From Bog-756 sp963835465 (GTDB taxonomy: Bacteria; Actinomycetota; Acidimicrobiia; Acidimicrobiales; RAAP-2), in NCBI GenBank assembly GCA_963835465.1, contig CAWIFR010000007.1, positions 434,001 to 498,000 on the forward strand: 64,000 nt of DNA, written 5' to 3'. Under the pieces are notes generated by a model that saw only the letters and a list, made by a program, of their open reading frames with translations, was not told the DNA's origin and searched no databases. Numbering within the stretch: the first letter of the stretch is position 1; every line of letters begins with the position of its first letter. The position numbers were made by a program, and so were the translations under genes. This document shows, in pieces, positions 18,184-29,046 of this stretch.

Positions 18184-20639
18184 CCCCGGTCAGCGCAGTG
18201 AGGGGTGCACCGGCGACGGAGACCGGTAGATCGACAGCACTCGCCCGCAGAATCTGGACGCAGCATTTCCTTGCCGGTGCCTGGTTTTTCTTCCTGGCCC
18301 TCTTGGTCTTGGCGCCGGCACTGGGCCATGGCTCCCAGTTTGGCTCCTTTGACCTGATCCATCAGTTCGGCCTCCTTCACCAGAACGGAATAGTGCCTCA
18401 CAACGGCCAAGCCGGAGACCAGTCCGATCTCCTGGCTCCCCTGGCGACTCTGTCGTGGACACAGGTCCACCATGGTCACCTGCCCCTTTGGAACCAGTTC
18501 ACGGCCCTCGGGATGCCGCTGGCTTTCAACTGGCAGTCGGCCGCATTTGGAGTTCCGTCACTGCTGGCATACCTGGCCCCGCTGAATTGGGCTCTCACCG
18601 TCCAGGTGATGGTCATTTTGGTCATCGCAGGAAGCGGCGTCTACGCCCTTGGACGGGTGCTCGGCTGGGGCGCCGTCGCCTGCGTCTTCGCAGGAACAGT
18701 GTTCGAGCTGAGCGGTCCGATGGTCGGGTGGCTGGGCTGGCCGCTGGCCTCGGTCATGTCATGGGCCGGGTGGCTCTTCGCTGCCGCCGTACTCATCCTG
18801 AGGCGTGGGACCAGCACCACGTCGGGTCACCGGTCTCGCCCTGGTGGTCGCGGCAATGATCTACGCCGGCCATCCCGAGGGGCTGACGCTGTTCGCTGTG
18901 GCACTGGCACTCTTCGTGGTGGTCTACCTGGTCGGCTCCTGGGCCACATCACTGACCCGCGCCATCCCGTGGAACCCGTTGGCAGGCGTGGCCGTGGGCT
19001 CGGCGGCCGGAGTGGCGCTCGGCTCCCCGCTCCTGCTCCCCGGGCTCCAGGTCATCGCCCGGTCCGTCCACAACTCTGCGGGGGTGAATCCGGCGGAACT
19101 AGTGAAGGGCAATCCCCCCCTCCCGCCGGGCACACTCACCCACCTCCTCTTCCAGGGCTATGACGGCCTCCCGGTGGCCGGAAGTCACTGGTTCGGCTAC
19201 GTCGGCGGGTACTCGGAAACGGCCGCCTATCTCGGCGTCATCCCGTTAGTGCTGGCCGTATTGGCACTGGCGACCCGGGGACGTCACCCCGAGGTGACGG
19301 CTCTCTCCGGCGTGGCCGTGTTGATGATGTTGATGGCGTTTCTCCCCCCGCTCGTCGATGCGCTGGGATCGCTCCCCTTGGTGGGGAATCTTGTGTGGCA
19401 ACGGGCCCTGCTCCCTGCCGTTTTCGCCCTGACCGTGCTGGCCGGGATAGGGATGGATGCCCTAGTACGAGAGCCACGACAGATGGCCGTGCGGCGCTGG
19501 CTGGCCGGATCGTTGGTCGGTGTCGTAGTCCTGCTGGCCGGAATCTGGCTCGTGGGACGAGGCGCACTTCCCGCTGCCGAGGCCAGGATCCGACGGTCGA
19601 GCTTCCTGTGGGCAGTTGTCGAGGTGGCGGTCGGCGCAGTCGTCGTCGGGGCACTGTTCTGGGCCAGCCGGGCGAGAAGGTCTCACGACACTGACAGCAG
19701 AGCCTCCGTGTCGATTCTGGGGCGGTCGGCCGGCATCGCCCTCCTCGTCTGCGAAACGGCCTTTCTCGTCAGCGCTGGCACGCCCCTGTGGACGGCCAGC
19801 TCCAGACCGTACGGCTCGACGCCGTCTACGGTCGCGCTCGCCAGGCCGTCGGCTCGTCGGTGGTCGGCTTCGGGGCACCCCTCTGCTTCTTCCCACCCGG
19901 TCTCGGCATCACGCCTAATGCCCAGGTGGCGTACGAGCTCCAGGAGCTGGGAGCCTATGACCCCCTCCTGCCCAACGCGTACTACACGTCCTGGAAAGCC
20001 CTCACCGGCGAGCCCGCCGGCAGTCCTTCGCTCGCCACCTACTGCCCGGTAATCAGAACCGCCGCCCAGGCCAGGCTGTACGGGGTGAGGTACGTGCTAG
20101 TACCGGCCGGATCAGCAGGACCTCGGGGAACGAGACGTTACGGCAGCATCGGCGACGAGGACCTCTATGAGGTCCCCGGTGCCGCCGCAGCCACGTTGAC
20201 GTCCACGCCAGTCTCCGGAGCATCACCCCACGCATCGACGCCCTCAACCGCCGTGGCCGTGCACCACCCCGACCCTGCAACGTGGACGATGGTGACCGAC
20301 TCTGCACATCCCGGTGTGCTCCGGCTGCGCCTGACCGACCTCCCCGGGTGGCACGCCACCATTGACGGGCACCCGGTACCCGTGACCGACTTCGCCGGGG
20401 TCATGCTCCAGCTCAAGGTACTGGCGGGACGGCACCGGGTGGAGCTGCACTACTGGCCGGCAACCTTTACCCAAGGGCTGGTCCTGGCCGGCATCGCCGT
20501 AATCGGTCTCGGAACGGCCTGCACCCTAGAGACAGCAAGGCGACGGCGGGGCCGGAGCGGGTCCGGCGGAGACCTCTCCGAAGAGGACCGGTCGGGTGCC
20601 TCAGCCGATCCGATGCCCGCTACCGTAGGGGACCCGTGA
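18180..20639 (+). CDS. YfhO-family membrane protein (two frameshifts)
   Basis: About 820 residues in three frame segments, 18180 to ~18820, ~18820 to ~19840 and ~19840 to 20639; the net length is 3n, so the indels compensate. Multi-pass N-terminal and middle parts (LPLWNQFTALGMPLAFNWQS; FQGYDGLPVAGSHWFGYVGG) lead to an extracytoplasmic domain. That domain ends in the signature of YfhO proteins, GWHATIDGHPVPV then GRHRVELHYWP. YfhO proteins are GT-C-fold transferases that glycosylate lipoteichoic acid or other surface polymers from a polyprenyl-phosphate sugar. The GTG start is uncertain. Its tail overlaps the glycine-rich lipoprotein gene by 20 bp on the other strand. Confidence 0.8.
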
Positions 20640-21549
20640 TGAAGACGGCACCGCCCTGCCCAGAACCGCCGGAACCGCCCTCCCCGCCGGGGGCGCCACC
20701 TCCCCCTCCGCCCCCGCCGGCGCCGCTGGTGTAGATCCGATTGGTGTCACCGGTCCCACCATTCGCCGTTGGCATGTTGCCGATACCACCTCCAGGAGCG
20801 TCGGTCCCGCTTGCCCCGGCCGCTCCGCCGCCGCTGCCACCCCGGGTCGCCGAGGCCGTACCGCCTCCTCCGCCGCCCGGCCACGAGTACAGGTACGAGG
20901 ATCCCGACGATCCGCCGCCCCTGGGTCCGGCACCTCCCCCGGAGCCGGGAGCCCGGATCGTGCCATCGCTGGAGTTTCCTGCACCCACCGGATTGAGTAC
21001 CGTGGCGTCGCTGTTGCCCGGCGAGCCGGCTCCGCCGACCCCTCCGTCCGCCGAAGCGATACCGGCGAAGCTGGAGGAGCCTCCGGTGCCGCCCCGGGCA
21101 GCCGATCCTCCGTTGATGGCGCCACCCGTGCCAGGCGCTCCCGGCTTCCCGACCACGACCCGATACCGCTGGGCCGCCTTGGCGATCACGTCGTTGATGG
21201 TCACCGCTCCGGCGGCACCGCCCGCCCCCCCTGCCTGGTCAGAGATCCCGTTCTCGGAGCGGGCCGATCCCCCGCCCCCGCCCCCGCCCCCCGCACCGAT
21301 AGCCACGACCGTGTACGTTCCCGATCGCGGCGCAACCCACGTGCCGCTGACTGTGAAGACCCGGATGTCAGCAGGGAGACCGGCTAGGGGGTTGCCGGGC
21401 ATGGTGGACACCGACGACGATGTGGGGGTCGAAGAGGCAGAGGTCGAGCACGATGCCAGTAGAGGGGCGGCCACAATGACGATGCCGACGACTACACCCA
21501 GCCTCCCGGATCGAGAGGACGGGTGTCGGGAGCCGATGCGCGAGATCAC
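20620..21549 (-). CDS. glycine-rich secreted lipoprotein
   Basis: A 309-residue protein starting at GTG 21549, which has a strong GGAGGG site about ten bases upstream. A signal peptide with lipobox LLASC puts the lipidated Cys at about residue 34. A Ser/Thr linker follows, then FTVSGTWVAPRSGTYTVVAI, a short beta unit typical of glycine-rich-domain proteins. About 220 residues of Gly-Gly and Gly-Gly-Ala repeats then run to the end. Such proteins are surface exposed and of unknown function; adhesion or matrix roles are guesses. The frame is open to 21837, but no signal peptide would then be at the N-terminus. Confidence 0.8.
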   Translation of the reverse strand: MISRIGSRHPSSRSGRLGVVVGIVIVAAPLLASCSTSASSTPTSSSVSTMPGNPLAGLPADIRVFTVSGTWVAPRSGTYTVVAIGAGGGGGGGGSARSENGISDQAGGAGGAAGAVTINDVIAKAAQRYRVVVGKPGAPGTGGAINGGSAARGGTGGSSSFAGIASADGGVGGAGSPGNSDATVLNPVGAGNSSDGTIRAPGSGGGAGPRGGGSSGSSYLYSWPGGGGGGTASATRGGSGGGAAGASGTDAPGGGIGNMPTANGGTGDTNRIYTSGAGGGGGGGGAPGGEGGSGGSGQGGAVFITGPLR

Positions 21550-21873
21550 CCCCACAACCCCCTCCGATCCAGCTCCCGACGCCACCGATGTCGCCGAAAT
21601 GCTAGCAACGGAGTCCGACGCGCACCACCAGCAAATCAATGGTTGGTCGTTCTTGTCCTCCACCGCCGCTTCTTCGGCGGGCTCCGGGTGCGGAGCCACC
21701 GCCATCCAGCCCGAGGGGATGCCGCCGCCTGATCCGGCTGGTTGTTGGCACGCCTCACCTCTGCTACCACTATCGGTGAAGGCGACGTGCGCCGCCGAGC
21801 GGACCCGCGGCTGCGAGGATAGGGTGGCTGCGCCCAAGCGATGGATATTCCGAGGGAACCTGGGACCGACTCG
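21550..21873. other. intergenic region between divergent genes
   Basis: It separates the leftward glycine-rich lipoprotein and the rightward acyltransferase. It contains the ribosome site of the former. Both flanking frames read on through it without conserved protein features. No promoter can be called with confidence. Confidence 0.35.
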
Positions 21874-23150
21874 ATGACGCAGACCTCAAGTTCCGATCAG
21901 ACGGAACCGGTCCTAGCTGAGTCCGCCCCGGCCCCATCCCGAAGCCTTGGTCAGGTGCAGGCCTTTGACGGTATGCGTGGTGTTGCCGTGCTCATCGTCT
22001 TCGTGGCCCACATGAACGTGATCCTGCCCATTCCCCACCTCTTGGTGGTTCCAGGCGCCACCGTTTCCCTCGACTCCTTCTTCGTGCTCAGCGGGTTCTT
22101 GATCACCACCCTGCTCCTCAATGAGCAGTCCCGACGGGGGAAGGTCAAGGTATCCAACTTCTACGGCCGACGGGTGCTCCGCCTGCTGCCCGCGCTCTAC
22201 GTCGTGGTCCTGGCGACCGCCCTATTCGCCTGGGCCGCCGGGACCTGGATGCACACGGAGAAGGCTTCGATCTTCTCGGTGCTCTTCTACTACTCCAACT
22301 ACTACTCGGCCACCGCTCCAAGCGTCTTCTCACCCCGCCTGGCCTCAGGTTTCCAGCACCTGTGGTCGCTCTCCTTCGAGGAGCAGTTCTACCTGATCTG
22401 GCCCTGGGTGACCATCGCCCTCCTGACCATCCGGATGCGGCTCCGCACCGTCGTCATCGTGCTCCTCAGCCTCATCGTCCTGGTCGGCGTCCACCGGGCC
22501 ATTTCCTTCGAGTCCGGAGTCGCACTGGTGGTCGCTCTTCCAGCGCACCGACACCCGGGCCGACTCCATACTCTGTGGGGACCCTGCTGGCCCACCTGTG
22601 GGTCCGTCGCCGCGAGCCCACCCGTGGCCTCTGGGTCGCCGCCTGGATCGCCACCGCGTTCCTGCTGGTCTGCCTGCCCCTCGCCACCGAGAACAGCGCC
22701 TTCCTCTACCTCGGTGGTTTCGACCTCATCGACGTGGCGTGCGCCATCCTGCTGCTGGCCATTCTGGACGGATGCTGGGGCGGAGCGAAGCTGTTCAGCC
22801 TCAAGCCGTTCATCGCCCTCGGCGTCGTTTCGTATGCCTTCTACCTCTGGCACCTGCCCGTGTTCTTCGCCATCCGGTACTTCGGTCCCCACTGGAACGA
22901 CGTGGTCCGGGTGGTGGTGGCCGTGACGCGTGACCCTGAGCCTGACCATCTTGTCGTGGTTCCTGCTCGAACGCCCCTCATGCGCTGGCGGAAACGGCTC
23001 GAGGCGAAGCGAACGGCCGAGACAACCACTGCCCCCGCCGCTGACCCACCGTCGTGCCGGGCGAGCCGACCGGACTGCCCGGCGATGGCATCGCCGCCCC
23101 CCCGCTATGGGCGAGTCCGCGAGATCGATCCGCCAACTACAGTCGGGTGA
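21874..23150 (+). pseudogene. OafA/YrhL-type acyltransferase, frame broken by about four indels
   Basis: The N-terminal half is intact: VQAFDGMRGVAVLIVFVAHM, LDSFFVLSGFLITTLL, RRVLRLLPALYVVVL and WSLSFEEQFYLIWPW. The frame then changes near 22528 and again at a four-G run near 22577, where removing one G restores RTDTRADSILCGTLLAHLW. Two compensating changes near 22925 and 22972 are needed to read VTLSLTILSWFLLERP and the C-terminal tail. Every family block is thus present, which points to recent damage or sequence error. The start is either 21874 or an in-frame ATG at 21841. It converges on the desaturase remnant. Confidence 0.72.
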
Positions 23151-23160
23151 CGCCTGCGGC

Positions 23161-24178
23161 TCAGTCCACCGTCCCAGCCTTGCCGGGCCGCGCCGCGGGC
23201 CAGGAAGCGGACGTAGCCGCCGGACAGCACGGACCGGTCGCGCTCGAACAGCCCGCGCTGTGATCCAGCCGCCGGTGCAGGGCCCGCAGGCCCCGGATAG
23301 GGGATGGTGGGCAGGACGTGGTGCTCGAAGTGGTACTCCATCCGGGCACCGATGAGATGGTTCTGCAGCCGCCCGGCCACGCTGGTGCGGGCCGTCCACT
23401 GGACGTTGTCGGTGACCCGCAGGCCCGGGTCGAAGTGTTCGGTGATGGTCTTCAGCCGGAGGATCATCGGATAGAGGCAGACGATGGGGACCAGCCAGAA
23501 GACCACGTAGAACACGCACGCCCCGGAGCGATCCCCTGGAACAGCACGAACTGGCCGAGGAGGACCAGCTGGGTCACCAGCTTGCCCACCAGGAGCTGCG
23601 GGCGGGCCAGGAGGCTGGCCGGGGCACCGACTCCTGGGAGGTGCCGGCGATCCGGGTGGTGGCCCGGCGGAAGGCGGTGACGCCGACCAGGTCCTGGAGC
23701 ATCAGGAAGTGAGGGCGCCCCGGCGGGCCGGCACCAGGTAGAAGTTCCGATCGGGGTCCTTCTCGCTGCCCAGGTAGCGGTGGTGGAGCCGGTGGGTGGG
23801 CCGGTACTCCTCGACCGAGTTGATGGTCCAGAACGCCGCGCCCCAGTTGCACAGGCGATCGTTGAGCGCGTCGGGACGCGGGCCAGCAGCCCGTGGGAGC
23901 CCTCGTGGAGGATCACCCCGAAGGCGTTCATCCTCGTGCCCATCAGCAGGACGACGCCACGCCCACGGCCACGGCCCAACCAGCGGCAGCCGCGGGAGGA
24001 GGTTCGCCGCCACCAGCAGGACGATCACCTCGGCCCAGAGACGGCAGTGTCCGCACGGTGTCGGAGAGTGAGGGAACCGAGAGCTCCCGGAGGCGTTCGG
24101 TCCCGACCAGGGCGTCGATCTGGCTCGCGCCAGATCCGCTCGTCGCTGGGCGGCAGCTCTCTCCTTGCAGTGCGTCAC
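23161..24178 (-). pseudogene. membrane fatty-acid desaturase, heavily frameshifted
   Basis: Pieces in all three minus frames assemble into a membrane-bound di-iron desaturase/hydroxylase. The three histidine boxes occur in order: HEGSH (about 23910), HRLHHRYLG (about 23775) and EYHFEHHVLP (about 23330). Between them are FWTINSVEEYRPT and SEKDPDRNFYLVP, and the N-terminal part reads DALVGTERLRELSVPS. At least five frame changes are required in about 1 kb. The start (GTG near 24178, or ATG 24230) and the end (23161, or 23105 in another frame) are estimates. Such enzymes desaturate or hydroxylate acyl chains, sphingolipid bases or carotenoids. Confidence 0.65.
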
Positions 24179-24275
24179 CACGATCCGAAGCCCTCCCCCG
24201 CCGACTGTACAGTACTCCCCGATCGGGCATGCAATCGACTCCCGAAGGACCGTGCGATGGCAGGAGGTCCAGCAC

Positions 24276-25269
24276 ATGGTGCCGCGGCAGGACACCGACG
24301 CGGACGACCCGCACGGGGGGAGCCGGCTCGGGCCGAGCGGGGAGCCGGTCCGCCGTGCCCGATCTGCGGGTCGCTCGGACACGTCGCCTCTACCGGACCG
24401 ACGTCGTCGATTTCGAGTACTTCGTCGTTCCGCCCCGTCCGTTCGTCGTGCAGACGCTGCCGGCGACTGCGGCTCGCAATTCCTGAGCCCGCGGCCCACC
24501 GAGTCCGAGCTCCCGCCCTTCTATCCGGGCGACTACCACGCCTACAACGAGAACCACGGACGGTGTCGCCCGGCTGCTGGTCGGGGCCCGGGCCCGGGCC
24601 CGGGCCCGGGTCTACGGCGGCCTGATCCCGGGGGACACGGGCGCATCTTCGACGTCGGGTACCGGCGACTGCCGCCACTTCGACGAACTCCGGAAGTACA
24701 TCGACCTCGAGTGCGCCGGGGTCGAGATCCAGCCGGAGATCGCCGCCAAGGGCCGGGCCCGGGGCTACGACGTGATCGAGGGGACCCTCGAGGAGGCCGA
24801 CCTGACCGGCCATCTCGGGCGCTACGACGTGGTGTCGATGAACCACGTCCTCGAACACGTCGTCTCCCCCGGACCATGCTGGAGCGGGCCCGGACCTCCT
24901 CCGCCCCGGTGGCCACCTCATCGGCCAGCTCCCCACGGTCTCGTCGTGGGAGTGCCGGCTGTTCGGCCGGACCTGGGGCGGCTACCACTACCCCCGCCAC
25001 CTCCAGATCCCGTCACGGGCGGGGCTGGCCGACCTGCTCGAGGACGTCGGCTTCACGCCAGGTGACCATCCGGTCGGCGCCGCACATCCAGACCACCATC
25101 TCGCTCCAGAACACCCTGGTCAGCCGGGGATGGCGGCCCCGGATGCAGTACGGCAAGACCCCGGCCTACTCGGCCCTGCTGGTGGCCTCCCTGCCCTTCG
25201 AAACGGTGGCCTGGGCTGTTCGACCGCGGTGGGATCATCGACTTCCGGGCCCAGCGCGACGGGTCCTGA
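24276..25269 (+). pseudogene. class I SAM-dependent methyltransferase, heavily frameshifted
   Basis: The start at ATG 24276 is supported by AGGAGG eight bases upstream. Read across frames, it begins with a zinc-ribbon-like CPICGS ... CxxCGSQFLSPRP, then FYPGDYHAYNENHGR. The methyltransferase core follows, with glycine motif IFDVGTGDCRHFDEL, YDVVSMNHVLEHVV, LLRPGGHLIGQLPTVSSW and YHYPRHLQIPSRAG. It ends in RGGIIDFRAQRDGS. This layout is common among sugar methyltransferases of polysaccharide clusters. At least five indels are needed. A (GGGCCC)n tract lies inside the coding region. It is divergent from the desaturase. Confidence 0.68.
24584..24610. repeat. (GGGCCC)4 palindromic tract
   Basis: Four perfect tandem copies of GGGCCC followed by GGG. 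The tract is self-complementary at every register, and in the restored methyltransferase frame it encodes alternating Ala-Arg. Such a tract is prone to slippage and to sequencing error. Confidence 0.9.
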
Positions 25270-25442
25270 GCCCGACCCGATGCCCCGCCCGCCGTGGATC
25301 AGCCGGTAAGGCCCAGGCAGAGCGTCGGTGCGCGGGGACGAGGCCGTCTCGATCCACGCACCGAGAGCGCCGGCGTGGGTCCGGGCGACTCCGAGCTGCC
25401 CCGGTCCACGATGGGCTCGACCGTCGTCCAGCGAGGTGGACA

Positions 25443-27512
25443 TCAGGGCTGCCCGTTGACGGAAGCGGCGATCAGGTGCTTGGCCGGATCGGTCACCACC
25501 ACCACCTGGTGGGACGAGCCCGGCCTGACCACGGCCGGATAGCCGTAGACGGTGCGTCCGGGACCGGTACGGGCCGACGTACACCTGGAACAGGCTCGGG
25601 ATTGGGGGTCGGGGTCAAGGATCACCGAAACCGTGCTTGACCCGGCCCGGAGCAGCGGCTGGGAGACTGTTGTACCGGGCGTGGGCGGTGGAAGATGAGC
25701 GCGGTAGGTGTGCTGGAACCGGTGGCCGCGCTCGACGACCATCCAGGTATTCCGGTGGTACTGCTGGTCGGGCACGGTGACGAAGCTCTCGCCGTTGGAG
25801 ACGTAGAGCCCGTCGCACTTCCCCACGACGAAGAGCTGGTCGGCCGGCCCCCACGGGGGCAACGTTGCGCCCCGCCGCACCCGGCTGTCGATGGGGTGGC
25901 CGGTGACGTCGCTGATGGCCTTCTGGGCGGCCACGTAGTGACCGTCTCGGGGATGTCCCACACCTCGTTGGGGGTCACGGCCATGGCCACGTTGGCCGCG
26001 ATGCTGAATACACCGACCACACCGATGGCCGCCGCTGTCACGAGGCGGAGCGACCGATTCCGGTGCTGCAGACGCCGCCAGAGGTCGGCCATGGCCACTG
26101 CGCTGGCCAGCACCAGGAACGGGACGAAGTCGGCCAGGTAGCGGGGCGCGATGTAGCCCCAGACGAAGAGGGCCGCTCCGGCAATCGCCGCGGCCAGCAT
26201 CGGGATGCGGGTCAGCGCCGCCCGTGCCGACCGGGCGCGGGACGGAAGGCGGTGACCACACCCCAGCAGCTCAGCAGGAAGAGGAGCGGCATCGAGGCAG
26301 GGAGGCTGGCCGTGCGGTAGCGGCGGTCGAACAGCACACCCCCAGACCGCGGTGGGAGGACCGGCGGGCAGGGTGATGAACGGAAAGACGAGGAGAACCG
26401 GATGCCGTCAGGACGCAGATAGGCCAGCAGCGTGCTGGGAATGAAGTGGAGTCCGGCCTCGGAGTTGTGGTTGGAGGCCAGGAATCGCCGGCGATAGGCG
26501 TTGACCTGGGTGAAGACCTGGTCGAAGTTGGACACCCCGAACGGGACTCCGAACTTGGCGTAGTTGACCGCGCACCCCACCACGCAGGGGCACCAAGCCG
26601 GCAGCGGCCACCGGGATGGCCCACCGGCGCGGTTCGCTCCCACCGCGACCCAAGCCGAACCAGACGGCCACCAGTACTGCGGCCCCGACGCAGGCCCACC
26701 CGGTGGTCACTCGGTCGAGGTTGGCGGCCAGGATGAGGAGCCCGGTGGCGGCCACCCGGCGCCACGAGGGTCGCTCGAGGACCCCGAGCGAGGCAGAACA
26801 GGCTCCCCAGCGTGAGGCAGATGCTCCAGGCCAGGTCCTCCTCGAACACGTCCGGCTCGGCGGCCAGCAGCATGAACACCGAGCCGGCCAAGATGGTGGC
26901 CATGACCACGCCGTAGCGAGGGTCTCCGGCCACCCCATGGCGACGGCGCCACGGAGCAGGAATCCGGACCCGCCAGAGCAGGAGCGAGGAGAAGACGGCG
27001 GTGAGCAGCCAGGCCAGGAAGATGAACGGAATGGTCAGCTTGCCGTCCAGACTGGTGGTGACAGCGAGGATCGGCATCCGGAGCAGCGAGGGGAACAGGC
27101 CGAAGTAGGTGTACTGACGCCCAGCGTGGACGAAGGCCTCGATGCCCAGAGATCCCTTGACCAACCACAGGTGCCCGTGGAGCATGGCCCGGGTCTGGAG
27201 GTCGTAGTAGTTGTTCTCGTGGATGGGCCCGCTGGCCGCCCCGGCCGTCTGCGGCAGGTTCCAGTAGATCCACACCATGGGAACGGCGCTCACCACCGTC
27301 GCCACCACCGAGGCCCAGACGAACCGCCGTCGGGCGGTGTCGGCCGGGTCCCGGCTCGACCGGTCTGCGGTGGGCGGTGTCACCGAACCGCCCGATCCCG
27401 TGCCCCCGGGGTCATCCCAAGAGTGGTCGTCGGTGCCCGACGGGATGGACTCCCCCGGACCAACAATGGCCACCGAGGAGCCTCGCTGGCTGTCCTCCCC
27501 CACGGCCCCCAT
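25443..27512 (-). pseudogene. multi-pass membrane protein, putative GT-C transferase, frameshifted paralogue of 38384-40517
   Basis: The N-terminal third is intact from the ATG at 27512: a soluble leader, then VWIYWNLPQTAG, HENNYYDLQTRAMLHGHLW, GIEAFVHAGRQYTYFGLFPS and LLRMPILAVTTSLDGKLT. Further blocks, NYAKFGVPFGVSNFDQVF, ASMPLLFLLSCWGVVTAF, WGYIAPRYLADFVPFL and CDGLYVSNGESFVTVPDQQ, appear in order but in shifting frames (changes at about 26790, 26600, 26230, 25940). Each block has a counterpart in the gene at 38384, so they are paralogues. TACACT lies 8 nt before the ATG. It probably acts on polyprenyl-linked sugars; this is inferred from topology only. Confidence 0.68.
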
Positions 27513-27654
27513 GACCGGGGAGTGTAGCCAAGCTGTGCGGCCCCCGGCGGGTCGGAGCGTCAGAGGTGGCCGACATCGGCACCTCGGCGGCGGCCTGTCC
27601 GGATCGGGTAAATTCGCCCTCCGCGGCAATGGCGGCGAGTGAGGTGGCAGGACC

Positions 27655-29046
27655 ATGAATTCGGTCGGGAAGAATGGGGCAATGGTGCCGGCCGTTGTCG
27701 CCGACGGGCCTCCCCGCGACGGGTCCGAGCCTCCGGCCGAGCTGCCCGTGGGCGTACCGAAGCGGTTTCCTTGCTTTGACGGCCTCCGGGCCATCGCCGT
27801 GGTCCTTGTGCTCTTGTTGCACACGGCCTGGGTCTCCGGTTTCAGCGAGCGGAGCTCCCTCGGCGCCTATACCAGTCGGCTGGAGATCGGCGTGTCGATC
27901 TTCTTCCTCATCTCCGGGTTCCTCCTCTACCGACCCTTTGCCGTCTCCCACCTCACCGACCGCCGTCCGCCGGTCACGAAGAGGTTCTGGGAGCGCCGGC
28001 TGCTCCGGATTGTGCCCGCCTACTGGCTGGCCCTCACCCTGCTGGCCTACGTCTTCCACCTGGTGAAGATGGGGCCGGGGTGGCAGGGGATCGTCAGCCA
28101 GTACCTGTTCTTGCAGATCTACCTCCCGACTCAGGTGTTCTTTGGCATCACACAGGCCTGGTCTCTCTGCACCGAGATGAGCTTCTACCTGTTCCTTCCG
28201 CTCTACGCCTGGCTCATCCGACGTATCCGCAAGGCGCGTCCCTCCCGACAGTTCCTGCTGGCCCGCGAGCTGACCGGCATCGTGATCCTGGGCATCGTCA
28301 GTTTCGTCTGGCGCTACTGGGTCCTCCACCTCCCGGTATGGACCGTGAGCCACGGAAAGCTGGTGGCCCTGTGTGCGCCCAACTGCTCGACCCGGGCCCT
28401 CTACGCCAACCTCATGGTGGACTGGCTGCCGGCCTACCTCGACCTCTTCGCCCTGGGCATGCTGTTGGCCGTCCTCAGCGTCTGGTTCTCCGAACACCGG
28501 GCTGAGCCGCGGTGGCTCCAGCACCGTGTCATGCCGTGGGCCAGCTGGCTGTTGGCCGCCGTGGCGTTCTGGGCCGTGTCCCACGTGGTGACCGACCACG
28601 AGATCCTCTTCGTCATCACCCCCAGGGCGAATCTTGAGAAACAGGCCCTCTACGGGGTCTTCGCGTTCCTCGTCCTCGCTCCCGCCGTGTTCGGGCCCCA
28701 GGACCGCTCGCTCGTCCGCCGCCTACTTCGGTCCTGGCCAGTCGCGGCCGTCGGCGTGATCTCCTACGGGATCTACCTCTGGCATATCAGCTTGATTTTC
28801 CAGATCCTCGACTGGACAGGATGGCAGGTCAAACAGGAGCCCTTCTGGCTGCTGAGCGTACTGGCCTTCGCCTTTGCCGCTGCGGTGGCCTCGATCAGCT
28901 ACTTCGGCCTGGAGCGTCCGATCCTCCGGATCAAACGACGGATCACCTGGTGGGACCGGTCCGATCGGGACGCTTCACCTCCACCCGAGCCCGTGGCGTC
29001 CTCCAGCGTTGACGCCGGCCCGCCCGTGGTGGGTCAGCCCACCTGA
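27655..29046 (+). CDS. OafA/YrhL-type acyltransferase
   Basis: An intact 463-residue acyltransferase-3 protein. Family blocks are FPCFDGLRAIAVVLVLLLHT, EIGVSIFFLISGFLLYRPFA, RRLLRIVPAYWLALTLLAYV, AWSLCTEMSFYLFLPLYAW, GVISYGIYLWHISLIF and SYFGLERPILRIKRR. There is a Cys pair in CAPNCSTRALYANL, a loop also present in its neighbour at 29533-30917. The ATG follows a GAGGTGGCAGGA site. It is divergent from the membrane protein at 25443 and convergent with a paralogue, so it is probably monocistronic. The glycan or lipid target is unknown. Confidence 0.92.
   Translation: MNSVGKNGAMVPAVVADGPPRDGSEPPAELPVGVPKRFPCFDGLRAIAVVLVLLLHTAWVSGFSERSSLGAYTSRLEIGVSIFFLISGFLLYRPFAVSHLTDRRPPVTKRFWERRLLRIVPAYWLALTLLAYVFHLVKMGPGWQGIVSQYLFLQIYLPTQVFFGITQAWSLCTEMSFYLFLPLYAWLIRRIRKARPSRQFLLARELTGIVILGIVSFVWRYWVLHLPVWTVSHGKLVALCAPNCSTRALYANLMVDWLPAYLDLFALGMLLAVLSVWFSEHRAEPRWLQHRVMPWASWLLAAVAFWAVSHVVTDHEILFVITPRANLEKQALYGVFAFLVLAPAVFGPQDRSLVRRLLRSWPVAAVGVISYGIYLWHISLIFQILDWTGWQVKQEPFWLLSVLAFAFAAAVASISYFGLERPILRIKRRITWWDRSDRDASPPPEPVASSSVDAGPPVVGQPT

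Noticed and set aside
20741..21877. Proline-rich plus-strand frame of 378 residues
   Set aside because: It is the complement of the glycine-rich repeat; the minus-strand frame has a lipobox and ribosome site.
27412..28599. 395-residue minus-strand frame opposite the intact acyltransferase
   Set aside because: His/Gln/Gly-rich antisense shadow; the plus strand carries all acyltransferase motifs.
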